Positions 37,236 through 45,708 of a stretch of 64,000 nt of DNA are shown here, one piece after another. This stretch comes from Cellvibrio fontiphilus. Lineage in GTDB: Bacteria; Pseudomonadota; Gammaproteobacteria; Pseudomonadales; Cellvibrionaceae. The notes under the pieces were generated by a model. The model did not search any database and was not told the origin of the DNA. It worked only from the letters and a program-made list of their open reading frames with translations. The position numbers were made by a program, and so were the translations under genes. The stretch is from assembly GCF_035317345.1 (NCBI RefSeq), contig NZ_JAYKTU010000002.1; one strand, written 5' to 3'. The stretch's first letter is position 1, and each line of letters begins with the position of its first letter.

Positions 37236-37736
37236 CTAGACAGTTTTTTGTTGCGTTGTAACATCATCAAAAAGCCCCAACTCATCGCTGGAAACCAATT
37301 CATTAATATCAACCAAAACAATCATTTGCTCGTTGATACTCGCGAGTCCCAGTAGATAACGACTATTAAACGCAACACCAAAATCGGGCGGCGGCAGCAC
37401 CTGTTCTTTTTTCAAGCTAACCACATCAGAAACACCATCGACCACCATACCTACTATGCGATTATCAATGTGTAAAACTATGACAATAGTAAATTCGTCA
37501 TAAGTTACCTCACCAACATTAAATTTAATTCGCAAATCAACGATCGGGACTATATCTCCACGCAAATTGATCACACCTTTTATAAAAGGTGGAGCATTCG
37601 CAATCTTGGTTACCGATTCGTATCCGCGAATTTCCTTCACCGTTAATATATCGATTGCATAGTGCTCATCACCCAAACTAAATGTCAGAAACTCTTGCAA
37701 TTCATTGGTGAAAGATGATGGGGAGGATTGATCCAT
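37236..37736 (-). CDS. cheW: Chemotaxis coupling protein CheW
   Basis: Adaptor of 166 residues linking receptors to CheA. The SH3-like CheW fold is clear: FLTFSLGDEHYAIDILTVKEI, INLRGDIVPIVDLR and VVDGVSDVVSL, ending in a short tail. The ATG at 37736 is chosen; a TTG two codons upstream is less likely. It lies between cheA (22 bp) and the PAS-type MCP (11 bp). Confidence 0.95.
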   Translation of the reverse strand: MDQSSPSSFTNELQEFLTFSLGDEHYAIDILTVKEIRGYESVTKIANAPPFIKGVINLRGDIVPIVDLRIKFNVGEVTYDEFTIVIVLHIDNRIVGMVVDGVSDVVSLKKEQVLPPPDFGVAFNSRYLLGLASINEQMIVLVDINELVSSDELGLFDDVTTQQKTV

Positions 37737-37758
37737 ATACAAAAACTCCGGTAAATAA

Positions 37759-39753
37759 TTAACACATTGCAGCCAAATGAACTGAGTGATCTACAGCCAA
37801 TGCCAGTGATTCCACATCCAAAATCAACGCTACACTGCCATCACCTAAGATAGTTGCACCGGCAACACCATCCACACGTTTGTAATGTTGCTCTAAACTT
37901 TTAATAACCACTTGTTGCTGACCAACCAAAGCATCCACAAATAACGCAAAACGATGCTTCGTAGTTTCTACCAGTACGACTATGCCTTTTGAAACCTCAT
38001 TAAATTGCGGCTCCAGCTGCATAATTTTGTAGAGATGCAAGATTGGCCAATACTCATTGCGAACTTGTAACAGCTGATCATTATTAGCCAGGGCTTTAAT
38101 ATCTTTTTGTGCAGGCTGGATAGATTCAACAATATGAACCAATGGAATGATAAATGTCTGGTCACCAACGGATACGCACATGCCATCAACTATCGCAAGA
38201 GTTAACGGCAAATGAATAGTAAAAGTTGCACCCTCACCTTCGCGTGATTCAATGTGAATTCGACCACCCAAGCTTTGGACATTACGTTTGACAACATCCA
38301 TACCCACACCACGCCCAGAAATATCAGTGACGGCAGCCGCAGTGGAAAAACCGGGTGCAAAAATAAGTTGCCAGACATCTTCGTCTTTAGGGTTTTCGTT
38401 AACAGGAATATTATTTTCGGCAGCCTTCGCTAAAATACGTTTGCGATTTAAACCACCACCGTCATCGCTGATACTGATGACAATAGTGCCGCCCTGCTGC
38501 GCGGCTCTTAAGGTTACCTTACCAACAGGATTTTTCCCGCGGGCCTGGCGTAACTCAGGCGATTCAATTCCGTGATCGATACTGTTGCGCACCAGATGTG
38601 TAAGTGGATCAACCAGTTTTTCGGTTAACCCTTTATCCAGTTCTGTGTCGCCCCCCTCAATAACCAAATCGATTTGTTTGCCCAACTTGCTCGCCAAGTC
38701 ACGAACCACTCGAGGAAAACGATTGAATACAAACGATACAGGAAGCATTCGAATCGACATAACTGCTTCTTGAATTTCACGTGTATTGCGTTCTAATTCA
38801 TTGGCAACTGCTTGAAATTTTTCAGCAATCGCTCCCTCAAGGCTCTGCCCTAAAAGATTCATCATGGATTGCGTGATAACAATTTCACCCACAAGATTAA
38901 TCAACTGATCGACCTTGGCAACATCCACACGAATTGATGAACTCTCTACCAAGGTTTCAGATGGTTTGTTTTTAGCTGGCTTTGGCAAATCACCAGTATT
39001 AGCTGGAGGGGAAACCTGAATATTGCTTTCTACAATTGAAGTAGGAACAGGTCTATTTGGAGATTGTGTAACAGGGGCTGGTTGATGAGTTATCTCGTTA
39101 GTTGACGGCTGGATTTGCTCCTCAAAAAAACCAAAGGCTTCATCTTTATGGCTAGTGAGCAGGCTATCCACAAAACCAAAAACTGTATCGCTCTCCTGTT
39201 GGATTGTTGACTCAATAGGGTCATCAAAAAAGCCAAAGGCATCATCAGCTACTGGCGCATCTTGCTCAAAAAAGCCAAAGGCCTCTTCTTCTGCAACAGC
39301 CATTGTTTCACCAAAAAGGCCGTAATCCTGCTCCTGTTCATCATGGGGTTTAGCCTGCACCGAAGCACCAGAGGTAACCAATTCCAACTCTTGGGTTAAT
39401 TGGTGAATACCTGCCCAATCAATATCTTCGCCCTGGCGATAGGCTGCCAGAATATCTTTTAATTTATCCACTGCGCGCAAAAACAAATCCACCATAGATG
39501 CGGTAATGGATAAATTGCCCTTGCGAATCTTATCCAACAAACCTTCCCAGACATGAGTTGCACTGGTCAGCGCATCAAAACCGAATATACCGCTACCACC
39601 TTTAATGGAATGAGCTGCACGAAAAATGCTATTGAGCATTTCAGTATCTGGATCGGTCACGTCCAATTCCAAAAGTAACTGCTCCATCTCGTCCAGATGT
39701 TCCTGGCTTTCATCGAAGAAAACAGTGTGAAATTGTTTCATGTCAATTGACAT
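37759..39753 (-). CDS. cheA: Chemotaxis histidine kinase CheA with repeated FGFF motifs in place of P2
   Basis: Kinase of 664 residues. P1 (Hpt) domain 1-125 with phospho-His48 in RAAHSIKGG. Residues 140-265 form an acidic, disordered-looking linker with five related motifs (YGLFGE 144-149, AFGFFE 158-163, AFGFFD 172-177, VFGFVD 191-196, AFGFFE 206-211) and no recognisable P2. P3 dimerisation (about 270-330) starts SSSIRVDVAKVDQLINLVGE; P4 ATPase has LVRNSIDHGIE, DDGGGLN and GRGVGMDVV; P5 CheW-like domain closes. It phosphorylates CheY and CheB and perhaps the REC domain of the PP2C regulator. Confidence 0.95.
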   Translation of the reverse strand: MSIDMKQFHTVFFDESQEHLDEMEQLLLELDVTDPDTEMLNSIFRAAHSIKGGSGIFGFDALTSATHVWEGLLDKIRKGNLSITASMVDLFLRAVDKLKDILAAYRQGEDIDWAGIHQLTQELELVTSGASVQAKPHDEQEQDYGLFGETMAVAEEEAFGFFEQDAPVADDAFGFFDDPIESTIQQESDTVFGFVDSLLTSHKDEAFGFFEEQIQPSTNEITHQPAPVTQSPNRPVPTSIVESNIQVSPPANTGDLPKPAKNKPSETLVESSSIRVDVAKVDQLINLVGEIVITQSMMNLLGQSLEGAIAEKFQAVANELERNTREIQEAVMSIRMLPVSFVFNRFPRVVRDLASKLGKQIDLVIEGGDTELDKGLTEKLVDPLTHLVRNSIDHGIESPELRQARGKNPVGKVTLRAAQQGGTIVISISDDGGGLNRKRILAKAAENNIPVNENPKDEDVWQLIFAPGFSTAAAVTDISGRGVGMDVVKRNVQSLGGRIHIESREGEGATFTIHLPLTLAIVDGMCVSVGDQTFIIPLVHIVESIQPAQKDIKALANNDQLLQVRNEYWPILHLYKIMQLEPQFNEVSKGIVVLVETTKHRFALFVDALVGQQQVVIKSLEQHYKRVDGVAGATILGDGSVALILDVESLALAVDHSVHLAAMC

Positions 39754-39813
39754 ACGCTAGTCCTATCAGCAAAAACGCTCAGCAGTTATTCAGACTTCAA
39801 TGGAAAAATTTAA

Positions 39814-40179
39814 TTAACCCATAACTTTTTTTGCTATTTCCAATAATTTATTAGGGTCAAATGGCTTCACCATCCAGCCAGTCGCTCCTGCCGCTCGTCC
39901 TTGCGCTTTCATTGCATCACTCGCTTCAGTAGTTAAAACAACTATTGGAGTTCGGGCGTGAGTAGGCAAACCGCGTAATGACTTTATTAAAGTCAAGCCA
40001 TCCATATTCGGCATATTTTGATCAGTCAACACAAAGTCATAACTTTTTGCTTTACACAAGTTAAATGCCTCCAAGCCATCTTTTGCAGCAGTGACTGTAT
40101 AACCGGCCATTTTCAAAGTGGCTTCAACCATTTGTCGTACTGATACGGAATCATCAACAATTAACACATGCTTACTCAT
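39814..40179 (-). CDS. cheY: Chemotaxis response regulator CheY
   Basis: Stand-alone receiver domain of 121 residues: acidic pocket VDDSVSVR, phospho-acceptor Asp in FVLTDQNMPNMDG, Thr in VLTTEA and Lys in WMVKPFDP. The ATG at 40179 (MSKHVLIVDDS) with an AGG upstream is preferred to one at 40200 that abuts the preceding stop. Transcribed between the PP2C regulator and cheA. Whether it acts on a flagellar motor or another output cannot be told from sequence. Confidence 0.93.
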   Translation of the reverse strand: MSKHVLIVDDSVSVRQMVEATLKMAGYTVTAAKDGLEAFNLCKAKSYDFVLTDQNMPNMDGLTLIKSLRGLPTHARTPIVVLTTEASDAMKAQGRAAGATGWMVKPFDPNKLLEIAKKVMG

Positions 40180-40200
40180 AGGTTTAACCTGCGATAACAT

Positions 40201-41913
40201 TTATTGGATTGATCGAATAACTGCACATATTCTGTTTCCCGGTGGAATTATCTCTACCGCTTGAGCCAAACCGCGAATAAGGTGCAAACCACGACCAGAA
40301 AGTTTTTCATCACTGCGTTTATCCAACTTGCCAGGGTCGTACCCATCACCCGTATCTCTAACGCTAATGGTTAGATCGGGATTAGGCGCCTCGGGATTCC
40401 ACTCAATAGCCAAGCAAATCACATCTTTTGCTGTTAATTTATGTAGTCGACTTTCACGTTCCTGAAAATAAAGATCGAAGCCATCCTCTTTTTCTTTTAA
40501 CCCAGACTCAAGCCGTAAAATACCGTGATCAATGGCATTACTGATCATTTCAGTAACAATTAGAAAGACAATTTGGCAAATATTTTTCTCCAAGCCCAAA
40601 TATTGCAAAAATTCATTCACCAAAGGAGGAATTTCACAGTCAGCAATCTGGCGGCCGGACAATTCAAGACCCCAAGAAAAGCGCCCAAAGCCTTCCGCAA
40701 TTTTCCCTCTCATCCCCTGACCAGACAACAGAATAGAACTACCTATTAGCATCCGGCTTGGTGTAAGTGTGCACATAGAAATGTCATCCTTAAAATGCCC
40801 CATTCCGGTGTGAAGCTTTAGTGCAGAAATCAATTCATCATGTAAATTGTCAGGATCGGACTCGATAACTTCCACCACTCGCCGCATGGAAAAGCTATCG
40901 CCCATGGAGTTTGCCTCCTCCAGCAGGCCATCTGTATAACCAAAAAGAAAACCTGTTTTGGTATAACGAAAAGTCTCCACTGTTGAGTCAAATTGATGAT
41001 CATCCAATATTCCGAGCGCCATATGACGCGAACGAAATGACTGAAGAATTTTACCGGCGCTAACCCAGTAAGCAGTTGGCATTCCACCGTTCCATATGTG
41101 TAATTCACCCGTGCCCTGTTGGACGTGAATAATCAACGCTGCCACAAATCGATCAGGGGGAGTATCGCGACTGAGTTTCTTATTAAGCTCAGTTACAATC
41201 GGCTGAAGATGAAAACCTTTGGCAACCATGCTGTTAAAAATGGATACCGCCGGCATAATGGTAATAGCCGCTGAGAGACCGTGACCTGTTGCATCTGCCA
41301 ACATGAAATACAAATCACCACTGGGAGATGTTCGCGCCATGGCAATATCGCCACTGAATGACGAGGATGACTGGAGCCAGGTTTCCACGCCCTCTACACG
41401 CTGACTATTTTGCCCCAGTAGATATTCATAAATAAATTTGGCAACGGCTTCCTCGCGCTCTGCTTCACGTTTGAAATGAGCTAGCTCGGCGTTTTGCAAA
41501 CTAATCAGTTTTTGCATAGCAACCGAGTTAATCAATGCCCGTACTTTTAACGCCAACAATGAAAGGTTAACCGGTTTAATAATGTAGTCGGCAATACCGC
41601 ACGAAAAGCAATTTTCTAGAAATTCCGGATCTTCATTAACAGAGATCATAATGACCGGCGGTACTGAATGCGTCGAATCTTTGGTCAAGCTGCGCATCAA
41701 ATCCAAACCTGTGCCGTCACCTAGGTCATAGTCAAGCAACACCAGGTCAATCTCATCGGCTTTTTTTAATGTTTGCCCGGCTTCAGCTAAACCGTATGCT
41801 GAAACTGTATCCAGACCTTTACTGGATAGAAACTCACACAAAAGCTGGTTAAGCAGCTGGTCATCATCGACCACCAGAATCGTAAGGGATTTTTCCGACA
41901 GCAATTCAGTCAT
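40201..41913 (-). CDS. REC-PP2C-HATPase partner-switching regulator (HsbR/RsbU-like)
   Basis: Protein of 570 residues with three domains: receiver (about 10-125; acidic VVDDDQ, phospho-Asp61 in LVLLDYDLGDG, Lys in YIIKPVN), PP2C/SpoIIE-type serine phosphatase (about 180-390; GDIAMAR, LMLADATGHG-type motif ADATGHGLSAA, GYTDGLLE) and a GHKL anti-sigma-type kinase (about 420-570; TEMISNAIDHG, DTGDGYD, SGRGLHLIRG). The same order is seen in Pseudomonas HsbR and Vibrio SypE-like proteins, which phosphorylate and dephosphorylate STAS partners under receiver control. Two STAS genes lie directly upstream, so a full module is present. Confidence 0.92.
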   Translation of the reverse strand: MTELLSEKSLTILVVDDDQLLNQLLCEFLSSKGLDTVSAYGLAEAGQTLKKADEIDLVLLDYDLGDGTGLDLMRSLTKDSTHSVPPVIMISVNEDPEFLENCFSCGIADYIIKPVNLSLLALKVRALINSVAMQKLISLQNAELAHFKREAEREEAVAKFIYEYLLGQNSQRVEGVETWLQSSSSFSGDIAMARTSPSGDLYFMLADATGHGLSAAITIMPAVSIFNSMVAKGFHLQPIVTELNKKLSRDTPPDRFVAALIIHVQQGTGELHIWNGGMPTAYWVSAGKILQSFRSRHMALGILDDHQFDSTVETFRYTKTGFLFGYTDGLLEEANSMGDSFSMRRVVEVIESDPDNLHDELISALKLHTGMGHFKDDISMCTLTPSRMLIGSSILLSGQGMRGKIAEGFGRFSWGLELSGRQIADCEIPPLVNEFLQYLGLEKNICQIVFLIVTEMISNAIDHGILRLESGLKEKEDGFDLYFQERESRLHKLTAKDVICLAIEWNPEAPNPDLTISVRDTGDGYDPGKLDKRSDEKLSGRGLHLIRGLAQAVEIIPPGNRICAVIRSIQ

Positions 41914-41930
41914 GAGTGATCGCCGCTTGC

Positions 41931-42218
41931 TTATGTCATGTATTCGAAAATACGCTGCATATTTGCCATATCCAGTATTTGTGCTGTTGCTCCCTTGGCA
42001 CCCTTGATATACATTTTTTTATTTGCTGCAGAAGCCCGGCGTTGCCACATCATCATCATGCCCAGCGCAGCACTGTCCAAATAATCCACTTGCCCAAAAT
42101 CGAAGACAATTTCATTGATAACCGGATTATCGATACAGGATGCACATTGTTTTTGAAAATCTTTGTGGTAGCCATAATCAAATCGCATAGGTAAAACCAC
42201 CACCGCTCGCTCGCTCAT
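41931..42218 (-). CDS. STAS-domain anti-sigma factor antagonist (first of two)
   Basis: Stand-alone STAS protein of 95 residues. The phosphorylatable serine is in the family motif DYLDSAALGMM. Such proteins are inactive when phosphorylated by a GHKL kinase and active after PP2C dephosphorylation. It is next to the REC-PP2C-HATPase gene and paralogous to the STAS gene just upstream; the two differ enough to have separate partners. Confidence 0.9.
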   Translation of the reverse strand: MSERAVVVLPMRFDYGYHKDFQKQCASCIDNPVINEIVFDFGQVDYLDSAALGMMMMWQRRASAANKKMYIKGAKGATAQILDMANMQRIFEYMT

Positions 42219-42247
42219 AACAACTCCATATTGCGCTGACGCGCTTG

Positions 42248-42529
42248 TTAATCTATATCAATGATCTTTTGAATATTTGCCAACCCCAAAATTTCTTTTG
42301 GTGCAGATTTCAAATTACTAATAATCAATTTTGCATTGTTCGCCTGAACTTTTTTGTTGGACATAACGAGCAAACCTATACCGGCGCTGTCGATATACTC
42401 CATCTCAATACAGTCCAGCGTAATATTCCCGCCTTCCTTCATGGCCGCTGCTATAGCCGCATTGAACTCACCGCTTGATGAATAATCGAACCGCTTTGGC
42501 ATACGGATAACAGCTGCTGTTTGAGTCAT
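42248..42529 (-). CDS. STAS-domain anti-sigma factor antagonist (second of two)
   Basis: Stand-alone STAS protein of 93 residues with the phospho-acceptor motif EYIDSAGIGLL. It is 29 bp upstream of the other STAS gene in transcription order and 16 bp after the MCP-like gene. Its target is unknown: an anti-sigma factor, FlgM-like factor or diguanylate cyclase are options from related systems. Confidence 0.9.
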   Translation of the reverse strand: MTQTAAVIRMPKRFDYSSSGEFNAAIAAAMKEGGNITLDCIEMEYIDSAGIGLLVMSNKKVQANNAKLIISNLKSAPKEILGLANIQKIIDID

Positions 42530-42545
42530 TAGTCACTCCTGAAAA

Positions 42546-43745
42546 TTAAAATAGATCAACTGAACCGCCGGCGATCGACGATGCAGACACAGGATTGTGT
42601 TTTCTACGCAACTCGCCAGTCTGGTAATTAACAAGTTCCGCTTGCAAGCCTTGCGGGTACTTCCAAGCTGTTTTTAATTGGGAAATAAGCGGGAGCAGCT
42701 CACTGAGTTGGGAGATGGTGTACTCCAGATTTTGTTTGGACATATCCTCAAACTGCAGCGCGCGCGTTGCATTGTTTAGTGCGTCAACCAGTGCAGCAAC
42801 AAGCGACTCTAGCTGATGCGTGATTTTCTGATCAGAGTCAGCCTTATTGATTAGCTGATTACTTATTTTTTGCATTTCTGCTTTTGCCAGCAACACATAA
42901 GTCATGTCTTGCGATGCAACATCGCCCACAACCTGATCCAGATCGGCAATCGCATTAGCGATTCCACCTAATTGTTGCTGAATATCGCGACTAAACCCGG
43001 CTGAACGATTGGAGAGCGCCCTCACTTCATCAGCAACTACTGCAAAACCGCGTCCTGCCTCTCCGGCACGGGCAGCTTCAATGGCGGCATTAAGTGCAAG
43101 TAAATTGGTTTGTGACGCAATTTGATCTATATCTTTTAACGCGCGGATGACGTCTGGCATTTGATCAGCAATTTTCCCTACTTTTTCGACTAGCTCCATT
43201 GAAGATGCACTGATTTCTACAGTGGTATCAACAAAACGATTTAATAAATCATAGGTGTTTTCTGCAAATAAACTCATGCGTGCAGATATAGTGTTTTTAT
43301 CCGCATCACCTTCATAAAGTAACTGGTGTAAAAACAACTGCTGTTGATCAAGAAGGTTTTTAATAGTGCTAAACGACTGCACTAACACTTGTATCGCATC
43401 CGATTGGATAGCGATTTGTGAATTCAGGTTCTGCCCCGTCTCTCTCAGGGTAGAGTCGAGGATTTGGCTGGTAGTTTCGAGCGATGCGCCACTTGAACAC
43501 GGCAATATTTCAGATGTTGTAGGGGCGTTTGAACTAGCGCCCGCAGATATACCTAAAGGCTGAAGTCCAAACTGTTGGTAAAGCGCCAATACCGACGTAG
43601 CAAAAATCGCTGCCAAGACCGGATGAAGCCATATGCCTAAAACCGAACCCCCACAAAGGGCCAGCAGTATCACCAGTGCTTGCTTGATCGGCATAAGGTT
43701 GAAATCCCCTGCATTACTCAACAGGGCTTTAACTGCTCCTGTCAT
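42546..43745 (-). CDS. Membrane-anchored MCP-like protein without a periplasmic sensor
   Basis: Protein of 399 residues. Two short hydrophobic segments (about 20-37 and 41-58) separated by only a few residues anchor it; there is no extracellular domain. Residues about 150-360 are coiled coil with the receptor hairpin core IDQIASQTNLLALNAAIEAA and GRGFAVVADEVRALSNRSA. The later sequence (LQFEDMSKQNLEYTISQL) resembles short MCP-like proteins with CheZ-like or dimeric ends. It lacks a WEEF-type end. As the first gene of the cluster it probably feeds the array or the STAS module. Confidence 0.85.
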   Translation of the reverse strand: MTGAVKALLSNAGDFNLMPIKQALVILLALCGGSVLGIWLHPVLAAIFATSVLALYQQFGLQPLGISAGASSNAPTTSEILPCSSGASLETTSQILDSTLRETGQNLNSQIAIQSDAIQVLVQSFSTIKNLLDQQQLFLHQLLYEGDADKNTISARMSLFAENTYDLLNRFVDTTVEISASSMELVEKVGKIADQMPDVIRALKDIDQIASQTNLLALNAAIEAARAGEAGRGFAVVADEVRALSNRSAGFSRDIQQQLGGIANAIADLDQVVGDVASQDMTYVLLAKAEMQKISNQLINKADSDQKITHQLESLVAALVDALNNATRALQFEDMSKQNLEYTISQLSELLPLISQLKTAWKYPQGLQAELVNYQTGELRRKHNPVSASSIAGGSVDLF

Positions 43746-43924
43746 CCATTGGTATGTTTAAAAGTAGCAGGTTTATTTTTAGATGCTTGCAGCAATAACC
43801 AGGCGGTCAAAAAAATTTTACGCCATTGCAGCGATTGCTTGATGCAGAACAAAAAAATCACTTAAAAAAAATATTTATATAACTAGATGCAATCAAGACT
43901 GCATAACACTCCGGTTTAAAAAGC

Positions 43925-43952
43925 AAAACGGCAGCCCAAAGGCTGCCGTTTT
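43925..43952 (-). terminator. Intrinsic terminator of fumarase
   Basis: AAAACGGCAGCC and GGCTGCCGTTTT form a perfect 12-bp stem with a CAAA loop, 26 bp after the fumarase stop on the minus strand. Confidence 0.92.
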
Positions 43953-43977
43953 GCAAGACAATCAAAAAAACTTTCGT

Positions 43978-45498
43978 TTACCGCACAGCAACCACGCCTT
44001 CTTCGATCTTGGCTTTCCAGATTTGCGGGCCAGTAGTGTGTACCGATTCACCGCGCGAATCCACCGCTACAGTAACGGGCATGTCTTTCACGTCAAATTC
44101 GTAGATAGCCTCCATTCCCAGCTCAGGGAAGCCGAGCACTTTGGCTGATTTAATCGCCTGCGCCACTAAATAAGCCGCACCGCCAACCGCCATGAGATAC
44201 ACGGATTTGTTATCGCGGATCGCTTCAATCGCAGCCGGGCCGCGCTCGGATTTACCGATCATGCCCAGCAAACCGGTTTGCTCCAGCATAGTGCGGGTGA
44301 ATTTATCCATGCGCGTGGCGGTGGTGGGACCAGCAGGGCCAACTACTTCGTCGCGCACCGGGTCAACCGGGCCAACGTAATAGATGAAGCGCCCTTTCAT
44401 GCTCACTGGCAGCGCTTCGCCTTTGGTGAGCAGGTCGGTCATCTTTTTATGGGCAGCATCGCGACCGGTAAGCATTTTGCCGGAGAGCAAAATTGTCTCG
44501 CCGGTTTTCCACTCTTGTACGTCTTCGGGTTTGATGGTGTCCAGATTAACGCGGCGCACGCTATCACCCACTTCCCAGGTAATATCCGGATAGTCTTCCA
44601 GCGATGGTGGTGTTTGGAACGCTGGGCCTGAGCCATCCAACACAAAATGCGCATGGCGAGTAGCGGCGCAGTTGGGAATAATCGCCACTGCTTTGTTGGC
44701 GGCGTGGGTTGGATAATCTTTGACTTTGATATCCACCACAGTGGTCAAACCACCCAAGCCCTGGGCGCCAATGCCCAAGCGATTCACCTTGTCGTACAGC
44801 TCAATGCGCAACTCTTCTGCACGATTGCTCGCCCCGCGCGCTTGCAGCTCCTGAATATCTACCGGCTCCAGCAGCGCTTCTTTAGCGAGCAGCATGGCTT
44901 TTTCTGCGGTGCCGCCAATGCCGATACCCAACATACCCGGAGGGCACCAGCCAGCGCCCATTTCCGGCACTACTTTGAGCACCCAATCCACAACGGAATC
45001 CGAGGGGTTAAGCATCGCAAATTTGGTTTTAGCTTCAGAGCCGCCACCTTTGGCTGCAACATGCACATCCACAGTATTACCGGGCACTATATTGTAGTGA
45101 ATAATGGCAGGCGTGTTATCGCCAGTATTTTTGCGAGCGCCGTCAGGGTCGGCAAGAATGGATGCACGCAATACATTGTCCGGGTTGTTGTAGGCGCGTC
45201 GAACACCTTCATTCACCATATCGGTCAGGCTCATTTGTGCATCCCACTGTACATCCATCCCCACAGTGACAAACACAGTCACTATGCCCGTGTCTTGGCA
45301 AATCGGGCGATGCCCCATGGCACACATGCGGGAGTTAATAAGAATTTGCGCCATTGCATCTTTAGCGGCTTTGTTCTCTTCGCGTTCGTAGGCCTTGTGT
45401 ACTGCCTGGATAAAATCCACGGGATGATAGTAGGAAATAAATTGCAGCGCATCGGCGACGCTGTCGATCAGGTCTTGCTGGCGAATCACGGTTGGCAT
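43978..45498 (-). CDS. fumA: Fumarate hydratase, class I (iron-sulfur)
   Basis: Interconverts fumarate and malate in the TCA cycle using an oxygen-sensitive [4Fe-4S] cluster. 506 residues, one chain carrying both the alpha-type N-terminal domain (about 10-285) and beta-type C-terminal domain (about 300-505). Cluster cysteines are expected in RPICQDTGIV, near NCAATRH and in the region around GMGAGWCPPGMLGIG. Family phrase KGRFIYYVGPVDPV is present. A strong terminator follows; it is divergent from the dCache receptor gene. Confidence 0.96.
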   Translation of the reverse strand: MPTVIRQQDLIDSVADALQFISYYHPVDFIQAVHKAYEREENKAAKDAMAQILINSRMCAMGHRPICQDTGIVTVFVTVGMDVQWDAQMSLTDMVNEGVRRAYNNPDNVLRASILADPDGARKNTGDNTPAIIHYNIVPGNTVDVHVAAKGGGSEAKTKFAMLNPSDSVVDWVLKVVPEMGAGWCPPGMLGIGIGGTAEKAMLLAKEALLEPVDIQELQARGASNRAEELRIELYDKVNRLGIGAQGLGGLTTVVDIKVKDYPTHAANKAVAIIPNCAATRHAHFVLDGSGPAFQTPPSLEDYPDITWEVGDSVRRVNLDTIKPEDVQEWKTGETILLSGKMLTGRDAAHKKMTDLLTKGEALPVSMKGRFIYYVGPVDPVRDEVVGPAGPTTATRMDKFTRTMLEQTGLLGMIGKSERGPAAIEAIRDNKSVYLMAVGGAAYLVAQAIKSAKVLGFPELGMEAIYEFDVKDMPVTVAVDSRGESVHTTGPQIWKAKIEEGVVAVR

Positions 45499-45708
45499 AA
45501 GCGCATCTCTTGTTATGAATCAGCTTCACTGATCCGTTGGGTTAAAGCGTTAATTAATAAATTGCGGAACAAAAAGTGGAGCCAATTCTACACCATCAAA
45601 CCTGCCGCTGGCGCTCCGGCACAGGACTTTATCCGGCGAAAAAGTAGCCAATTCGACAAGCAGCAACTAGGCTAAATTAAGTGCCATCGTTGAAGGAATT
45701 AATTGCCT

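Noticed and set aside
44647..45675. 342-codon plus-strand open frame opposite fumarase
   Set aside because: Antisense to the conserved fumarase gene; composition is that of a reverse-strand shadow and no family resemblance is seen.
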